Assembly: GCA_951640165.1 (NCBI GenBank) | Contig: OX621241.1 | Coordinates: 11,785,001 to 11,849,000 of the forward strand | DNA: 64,000 nt | From: Pseudoips prasinana | Taxonomy: Eukaryota > Arthropoda > Insecta > Lepidoptera > Nolidae | Direction: 5' to 3' | Shown here: positions 56,750 through 64,000 of the stretch, piece after piece | Layout of the letters: each line of letters starts with the position of its first letter | Position numbering within the stretch: the stretch's first letter is position 1 | Made by a program: the position numbers and the translations under genes | The notes under the pieces: generated by a model | Seen by the model: the letters and a program-made list of their open reading frames with translations, nothing else | Database searches by the model: none | What the model was told of the DNA's origin: nothing

Positions 56750-57082
56750 TTAATGGAACATGGAGTAGAATCCAATGTTATGCCACTTTGTTTTCTTACT
56801 TATGGTACATACTAAAGATACGTGACAAACATTCCATGAAGCAAAACACCCTTTAGTATTCCACGCTGCAATACTTACAAATGTGTTACGACCATCATTA
56901 CATCCAATGTGCCAAATTTTTCTACTATACAAGAACACAATAGTGACTTCAATTACCAAGTAAACCGCTTGAATGTACCGATTACTCCACGATTCACAGT
57001 TAGGGTACGCGTTTAGAATTAAAACTTTGGACACCTTTATGATACATGTGGCCAAAAAGTAATAAAAAGCCTTGTATTCCAT
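56750..57082 (-). CDS. Unrecognised 110-codon ORF, weak
   Basis: The ATG at 57080-57082 opens a frame of 110 residues to a stop at 56750. Two hydrophobic stretches (about residues 6-24 and 38-53) and seven cysteines stand out. No family is recognised. Just upstream on this strand, 'tttacattag' could be a splice acceptor, but another frame across it gives only a short peptide. The ORF lies between a SINE and a decayed RTE. It may be chance or a small exon of a membrane protein. Confidence 0.2.
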   Translation of the reverse strand: MEYKAFYYFLATCIIKVSKVLILNAYPNCESWSNRYIQAVYLVIEVTIVFLYSRKIWHIGCNDGRNTFVSIAAWNTKGCFASWNVCHVSLVCTISKKTKWHNIGFYSMFH

Positions 57083-57177
57083 TCACTAATGTAAATACAT
57101 CATTGACAATGACTTTGGCTTCGTCACGGCAATGTGTTCCAAATGGTAATAACTAAAAACACACAAAAGGTTTTCTT

Positions 57178-57775
57178 ATGACATCTAGTAAGGATATGAT
57201 ACAGAGTAGTATTGCTTCGAAAGAGGTCAATCGACGCATCCAACTCAGCTGGGCAAGTTATGTAATAATTTCGCGTCTCAATTACCGCAATATCTTAAGT
57301 CAAAAAGACTTCAACCAGCGTGTGTTGCCAATGACTTACGGAAGCAAGACGTCGTCGCTTACGGCTATAATTGAAGTTTCCGTGAGAGAGTGAATCAAAA
57401 ATGTCGAAAGCGAAGGCAATCCAAAATAGCCGACAAAGCTCTAACAATCATTACAAAGCTGAAGTGGTAGTGGGTAGGGCACATAGCTCGTAGAACCGAC
57501 TGCCATTGGGGCAGAGAAGTTTTCTAGAGCTGATGGTCTAGCGAGAGTCGTTGAAAGCTGCTGGATGTGAGTAGCATCATCAAAGGTTCTTTAGTTACAA
57601 CATACAGGAAGCCGCAAAGTGGCCTGTTCCAGAAAAAATGGACCGATAATCTTGTGAGAGTCAATGGAAGCTGCTGGATGCGGCTAGCACAAGACCGGTG
57701 ATTGTGGAGATCTCTGAGGAAGGCCTTTGTCCAGCTGTGGATGTCTTTCGGCTGACATTATGATGATCTATTCAT
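57178..57775 (+). pseudogene. Heavily decayed RTE fragment
   Basis: 'EVNRRIQLSWA', 'FNQRVLP' and 'MTYGSKTSSLT' at 57178-57393 match the RTE at 14101. The next part matches 'gggcacatagctcgtagaac'. A repeated end section ('gctgctggatg') occurs twice, near 57558 and 57669. The end is 'ggctgacattatgatgatc'. Confidence 0.78.
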
Positions 57776-57992
57776 TGACCTTAAACTAAACGAATGGTTC
57801 ACCTGATCTGTATTCTTTCGCTGTTTCGCTGCGTTTAAAATTGATCCATGCAACAATTGTTTTAATGCCTATTTAAATATAAATTTGACCTAAGTGTTGA
57901 TTTAACAGATAGGATTTAAAAACAAAAATGCAGTTTTATAGAAACTCACTGGTAAGCACGTGGGAAAGAACACTCGTTAGAGCATAGAAAAT

Positions 57993-58043
57993 GCGATGGG
58001 ATCATCATTCCATGTAATAGACATGGAATGATGATCCCATCGC
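57993..58043. repeat. Perfect 23-bp stem hairpin
   Basis: Arms 57993-58015 and 58021-58043 ('gcgatgggatcatcattcc...') are exact complements around 'aatag'. Confidence 0.9.
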
Positions 58044-59395
58044 GTTTACAACACGCTATTTTGCAGTGTGCGGTAAAATATATTCTCTTCTTTATCACTC
58101 GGTAAGAAATGTTCCATTTAATCAGAATAACGAATACTTTGAAGTGATTACAGTGTTAGGGAGGCTTCCCGTACTGGGTATTATCAGCTAAGCCATGCTT
58201 ACTTATATAAGTAAGTACTAAGTACAGTAGGCAGATATGAACACCTTTCAATAAATTCTTTAACCCTCTTACATCTTAAAAATAGCCCTGCAACCCGGAT
58301 AATTTTGGAGAAGAAATATGCTTAGTTATTACGTGTACCTAAGTTGCAAAAATTTGAATTTAACATATTTACGAGCAAACTTATGCTAATATACCCGTAT
58401 AGAGTAGTGATTTAAACTACACCTTGAATGTAACAATTGGTATAAATACATTCGGTTATATTAGTTTTTAGGATAAGAAAATATCACTCTACATTCATGA
58501 TACGAAATGCGTCACCTATTTATTAACCATATGTATGCATAGCGCATTTTGTTTTCGGCAAGTTCGTTGACTCATATTCTAAAATGCAAATAAACTCTAT
58601 ATAGGACCTCGGTTCTAAACTCGGGTAGGGCTAAAAAGTGTTATTCAAAATTTTGTTTTGAAAAATTGCCAGTCCGAAGTCAGGAAGTGGGCGACATTAC
58701 CCACCGGGTATCCGGGTCTGGGAGAGCATGTGAAACCGTCCTGCGCGTGATCTCTAACCATCTAACTAGTCTCAACGAATCATGAGAAAGAGGGATTAGA
58801 GAGTGTACAGATATTTATGCACGACAATTTTGTGACTGACTGTCATTCCAAAATTTGATTGAAAATTGTAATAACTTGTCAATAACAAACTTGAATATTG
58901 TATATCCGCAAAATATCAAGACGTTTTAAGATTTCATTATCAATCAAGAAAACTTTCCAGTTTCGGAAAGATCTAACCAGAATTATAATGTAACCTTAAC
59001 ATTAGTTCACTATGCAATCTGTGTGCCATTGTTATGATATGAGCTAGACGGAGACATGGAAAGTTTAATGCATTGCGAAGTGCACATTCTTGTTTTGTAT
59101 TTCTTAAATGTCTGCGTTGTTAGAATTTATGGAAATACGTAGAGATACTTCAGTTTCATGATATCGCTTTAAGGTTTCCATTTTCTAAGTTTAAGAAACT
59201 TTGTTACCGAGTGGCATAGGGCATCCGATTGCATTTAGGTGAACCGGTGGCGTTTGTGCAATCGTCTTAATCTGTGTAATAGTTTACTGGAACCTGTAAC
59301 TGAGAAATCTAAAATTGTAAAGCGGTTTTTTCTGCGGTAGATTGATTCAAATATGTTTTGGAAATCTATTTAATGAATTTAATTTTATTACATAA
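58044..59395. other. Unassigned sequence with one repeat-like block
   Basis: 58660-58800 ('ccagtccgaagtcaggaag', 'gagcatgtgaaaccgtcctg') looks like a retroelement 3' block. The rest shows nothing I can name. Confidence 0.35.
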
Positions 59396-59635
59396 CTCGC
59401 ACGGAAAAATATTAACAACGGTGTGCGAAAACATCGTAGGGAACGTGTGTATTGCCTCACTATGTTTTCTTTCGCCGTTTTAGTGCATACAGTAACCGCA
59501 GTGCAGTCTCCGAAATGTTCTTGATGGCATGCGACCTCATCAACCCGCATTAGGCCAGGGTGGTGGACCATGGACCTATGCCCTATCATTGACAGGAAGC
59601 CTTTGGCCTGCAGTGGGTCAATAGAGGGTTGCATT
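59396..59635 (-). repeat. Non-LTR-like repeat fragment
   Basis: 'ttctttcgccgttttagtgc' and 'ccagggtggtggaccatgg' resemble the end of the 16166-16634 family. A minus-strand 95-codon ORF here includes 'KTAKENIVRQY', a phrase of the repeat's shadow frame. Confidence 0.5.
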
Positions 59636-60119
59636 ATATAACTCTGTTCTAAACTTTAATTTACTAGCATAAAGTAGCTGCTGAGCTATTAGACATCTGC
59701 CCCATTAAAGTTTTATTTTTTACTTTGGTAGGGCAACCAAAAAGGTTTGGTCTAATGTAATTTTATGTAATGTTTCAAGTTTTTATAACTAGTTATTTAA
59801 AGCCTCTCAAGTAGCTTTCCACGAATTAGGGGAAAAACACTATGACATGAGTTTACGAGTGTAATATAAACATATCTTCCGAGACCAAAATAATATAATT
59901 ATAAACCTAGAACAATGCCCTTCGAGAACTCAAACAAAATGTACGAAACAACAGTCGCACGTATGCACTCAAGTTAATTTCTAATCTAAGATTCCATCGC
60001 ATATCATTACAAAGTTAGATGGAATAAATTTATAGGCTATTGGATCCTCGATATCTGTCTTACACAAAAATTACTCAAATCAAATATTACAAAAGTTTTT
60101 GAACCAATTATTGTAACTG

Positions 60120-60370
60120 CTGTGTGGTGACGGCGACAAATATCAGAATCAGAATATCATCACCCCATCTCATCCCGTGGGGGGCGTAGAAGTCGACCCG
60201 AGGGAATATCTACCAGAGGACGGGAAGCAGCTTCCTTCTGAGTACTACGACCATCATACTGCGATCGCCAACCCGCCTGCCAAGCGTGGCGATTATGGCA
60301 TATCCCCTCAAGATGATTCTTGAGGGAGGCTTGTCCAGCAGTGGACTTATTTAAGTAATGATGATTGTAA
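60120..60370 (+). repeat. SINE-like or RTE-tail element
   Basis: 'ggtgacggcgacaaatatca', 'catctcatcccgtgggggg', 'gaggcttgtccagcagtgga', ending 'aagtaatgatgattg'. This is the best-preserved member here. Confidence 0.7.
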
Positions 60371-60609
60371 CTGCAAGTACTACGTGTAACATAAGTAATG
60401 CGAAAACTCAAATAAATATTTTTTTCTAAAATAAAACGAACTTCTCATGGCGCCTATCGGTTTTCGGTTCGATTTCTGTAACCCTGTTTGTGTAAACAAT
60501 ACTGATTGTTTTGTGTCTTGGCGTGATTTATGTTCGTACGTGTTTGTACCTCTTCAACACGGAAATAAGGTAATGAATGCGGTCTTTAAAAAGAAATCGA
60601 TCCACAAAA

Positions 60610-60715
60610 TTGATCTTTATGATCATCATACAAATTATAGCTGGATAAAGGCCTCCCCAAGAATGTCTACAATGGCCAGTCTTGTGCTGCACCCAGTGGC
60701 TTCCCGCGTATGATA
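60610..60715 (-). repeat. RTE-like tail fragment
   Basis: 'tagctggataaaggcctccc' followed by 'cttgtgctgcacccagtggc' corresponds to the complement of a diverged RTE end. Confidence 0.55.
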
Positions 60716-62570
60716 TAAAGTGTATGGATCCTTAACGAAGCTCTGGAATGGTGTTACTTTTTCCACCAGAGATGCAGGAGGAAACTAAATTGGTGGAGAA
60801 AGAATGCGTAATGAAACTATAAAACGGTGGGATTGCGATAATGTATATCTGGCTCGTTTCAGCTGTGCGCAGACGCGGTTTAGTATCGTGCATAGCTTGT
60901 AACACCGCCATTTACGACGTACACACACCTTACAGGCAATATGGCCTCACATTTCTCGCAAAAAATCATCGCAGTCATTTTCCCTGTGTTTTATGTACCC
61001 GCCCGTATTCTTTATCTACCGAACGAGGCTAGGAAAATTAAGTGGATCGGTGAATTTCCGCTCAGGTACCTCGAACATGTCTTGTGAAAATTGAGCTAAC
61101 CATTTTATTTATAGAATACTTGGATGCGTTTGTTCCTAGTCTGGCAGGATAAATAGTTAATATTCTTTATTTGGTGATGTATTTATTATAAGTTTTCGAT
61201 TGCCACTCGGGTGGAGCAAGTGGGCCTACTTATTATACATGACCAAACAATGTAGGTATTCGTCGGTCTGATATCGTCAGCTAGATGATTAAATCTTACC
61301 ATACGTGTTGATGAAGAAATGTAAAGCATGTTTTCATTACCAAGATGGAGATAATAATCAAGTCATGTAAACAACAAGAAAATAGATTGAGAGAACCAAT
61401 AAGACAGTCCGTGGTAGTTGAAAGGGTTAATATGCGTTTTTCCATGTGAATGGTAACGAACTGTATTATTGGATACCGTCGTCAGACGTGAATAACAAGA
61501 TTATTAAGCGAAGGACTCACGAGAGGGGACTATATTCATCCATCTATCATTAATGATCTACAATAAAATACATAGGATAAATAATGAATCACAAAACCAT
61601 TAAGTCGGTTTGTCTGTAAGAGCTACCCATTGTAAAAGTTTTATGGCTAGACGTTTGAGGACGAATAATATACAACTAGATATTCGGCTTCATGAGTATA
61701 TTTATAAATATTTATTTCATTTTTAACGTTTATTTTTTTATAAATAGGCGATATTTGGATAAATAGATAATTCTTTACTGAACACTTAAACATGCATATT
61801 ATAGTAAATAGTACAAATGGAGGCCTTTTCGCTAGGAGCGACAACCGATGAATGGACAAGAACAGTAGGCGAACAAAAAGTCAAGCGTGTCAAGCGGTCT
61901 ACAGATTAATAATAAGTTTAATATGCTGCGTGTTCAATCGTATTAAACAGAAAATATATAATTACTAAAAATAAAGCATTCTCAATGTTATGTGGTAAAT
62001 TAGTGTCTCAAACTCATGTAATTTACGCTGGCAGAGTACCTACTCGCGGTCCTCTGAAAACTTTCCGCTTTCAAACTTTCAGGAAAATATGTGAAAAGCC
62101 GTGACCTTCCCGAATGTTACGAAGATCAATGATATGCCCCACTCTCGCAATATACCGCTGTCATGTGAGATGTTCCATATTACTCAACGCTACTCCAGTC
62201 AAAGTACTTACATTTTCTAGAAATTGAAGACTTCAAAAGTTATTGACGAAGTAAATTCCTTGCTGAATCATATACGAAACATTGAACAAATTATCGCATG
62301 CACTTTTTTAAGATAAGATAAAAGGTTTAAAATTCGTTTTTATTATTGTTTCTTACTAAAATCATCTTCCGACTAAAACTAGAAAACGAACATTTTGAAC
62401 GGCTGAATGGATTTTCCTGGGACAGAAGAAATACAGACAGAGATTAAAAAATCCGCATTGAAAATAGGCCATATGTTGGAGAGCTATGATGATACAATAT
62501 AATGACATACACGTAAATATACAGACACACATCCATACATTATGTTCTAAGTTATATCAGCTATCTCTTT
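60716..62570. other. Single-copy sequence, no supported gene
   Basis: Short ORFs only (60841-61032, 61647-61859). The first has four cysteines but no known motif. No repeat ends were recognised. Confidence 0.35.
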
Positions 62571-64000
62571 AACCGACTTCAAAAGGAGGAGGTTCTCAAG
62601 TTCACTGGTTTTTTTTTATGTATGTACACCGATTACTCGGATATTTATGATCCGATTTACGTGATTCTTTTTTAGTTTGATGCGAAATAGTTGCCATTTG
62701 GTCCCATAAAAATTTTGTATAGTTTGGCCCAGTAGTATTAATTTTATGGACATTTTTGTATAAAAATTTTTGTTTATGTGGACGATGTAACTGTCTTTGT
62801 CACTTTGTTTTAAATCTTAGCCAGCCTAGCTAGACTCATACTGTTCAAATGTGTCCTGGCATGAACATAAAGAACAATTTCAGACGACTAGCATTTAATA
62901 CGCGCGTACAAGCTCATTTTTGGAAGCGCATGTAGGCGCGCGCACCTTTTAGCACAAGCGCACTTTTTTACCCATTACGCTGAGATTTATGAACCGATTT
63001 ACGTGATTCTTCTTTAGTTTGATGCGGAATATCTGCCATTTTAGAGTTCTTTAGCCAAATGCCAAAAAACGGAAACCTTATGGATTTGTCATGTCTGTCT
63101 GTCTGTCCGTATGTCACAGCCACTTTTTTCCGAAACTATAAGAACTATACTGTCGAATCTTGGTAAGCAGATGTATTCCGTGAAGCGCATTAAGATTTAC
63201 ACATTTACACACAAAAATAGAAAACAAACAATATTTGGGGGTACCCCAAACTTAGAACTAAATTTTAAAAAAATCATCAAACCATACATGTGGGGTATCT
63301 ATGGATAGGTCTTCGAAAATGATATTGAGGTTTATAATATAATTTTTTTCTTAACTGTATAGTTTGCGCGAGAGACACTTCCAAAGGCGTAAAATGTTCC
63401 CCCCTGAGAATGATAAAACTAAAACAAATAGGTGATGTACATTACCATGCAAACTTCCAGTGAAAATTGTTGAACGAGATCTAGTAAATAGTTTTTTTTA
63501 TTGCGTCATAAATCGTAAACCGCAATTTACCTTCCACTTCACAAATACTTCACAAATACTTGCTGCTACGGAAAAAATCATTCCGCCTTTCACGGGCGAG
63601 TCCGACTCGAACTCTCTCGACTCGTTGTCTTGATCATCAATACGACCTAGTTTATGAGCCTTCTGCTCAGTACACTAGATGGCTAATCGATCATGAATAA
63701 GACCTAGTCTAACAGCCCTCTGCTCAGCAGACTCATTAGCTAATCAATCATAGATAAGACCTAACCTATAAGCCCTTTGGTCAGTAGACTCCTTGGCTCA
63801 TCGATCATTAATAAGACCTAGTCTTCATAGACTCATGCCCTCTGCTCAGCAGAGTTGATGGCTATTCGATCATTAATAAGACCTAATCTATAAGCCCTCA
63901 GCACACAGACTCGTTAGCTAGATGGTCATAAATACGGCCTAACCTATGCGCTTGCTGTTCAGACTTTCGTGAATCTTAGCGAGTCTCGACTCGTACTGTG
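62571..64000 (-). repeat. Composite repeat, second occurrence, runs off the window
   Basis: 'aaccgacttcaaaaggagga' (62571), then the 'ccggccaagtgcgag' family block (about 63043-63611, minus), then the 57-bp satellite from about 63615 to the end. Same order as 43526-45105. Confidence 0.72.
63615..64000. repeat. 57-bp satellite, about 7 diverged units
   Basis: Units such as 'ggctaatcgatcatgaataa' and 'gctaatcaatcatagataag' recur with 'gccctctgctcagcagac'. They are more diverged than the array at 44860. The array is cut by the window edge. Confidence 0.85.

Noticed and set aside
1..64000. A novel defence, secondary-metabolite or viral gene system
   Set aside because: No cluster of coding genes exists in the window; all clear coding signals are reverse transcriptase remnants or one transposon-like zinc ORF.

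Overview
The window looks like an intergenic or intronic stretch of a moth or butterfly (Lepidoptera) genome. It is AT-rich and full of transposable-element debris. I found no host gene I can name, no complete autonomous transposon, no CRISPR, no operon and no rRNA gene. The lepidopteran call rests on repeat families: Lep1-like non-autonomous Helitrons (5' TC, GC-rich hairpin, 3' CTAG, insertion between A and T), RTE-type non-LTR elements ending in ATG-type trinucleotide repeats, several tRNA-derived SINE families, and the family whose ends read CCGGCCAAGTGCGAGTCGG and GGGTACGGAACCCTAA.

Layout. Positions ~246-2830 hold a broken Jockey/CR1-type LINE on the minus strand. From inside that LINE (2547) to 16977 runs a block that is repeated directly after itself at 16978-30401, a head-to-tail tandem duplication of about 14 kb. 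Each copy carries a hAT-like MITE with an 8-bp target duplication, a SINE, a Helitron, two short palindromic MITEs, further SINEs and a LINE 3' fragment. The copies also differ by clean insertions: a poly(A) retroposon, a ~540-bp repeat and a 5'-truncated RTE only in the left copy; a SINE, a LINE 3' end and a 90-bp RTE tail only in the right copy. Each copy therefore acts as an empty-site control for the other.

From 30.4 to 64 kb lies single-copy AT-rich DNA with scattered insertions: a head-to-tail Helitron pair (33.2-33.5 kb), SINE clusters (36-40 kb), a GC-rich Harbinger-like MITE (38.4-38.9 kb), a composite repeat carrying a 57-bp satellite that occurs twice (43.5-45.1 and 62.6-64.0 kb), a ~520-bp foldback element (45.3-45.8 kb), a nested Helitron (47.4-47.9 kb), a LINE 3' end (50.7-51.2 kb), a small ORF with a SWIM-like Cys/His signature (52.25-52.5 kb) and RTE remnants (54.6, 56.3, 57.2-57.8, 60.6 kb).

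There is no gene pathway here. I looked for a novel system and did not find one. The most valuable features are the tandem duplication, with its reciprocal insertions and one locus where two different repeat subfamilies sit between the same flanks, and the Helitron insertion sites that can be read to the base. The duplication could also be an assembly artefact in which two haplotypes were placed end to end. All repeat class names come from structure and recalled family features, not from a database search.
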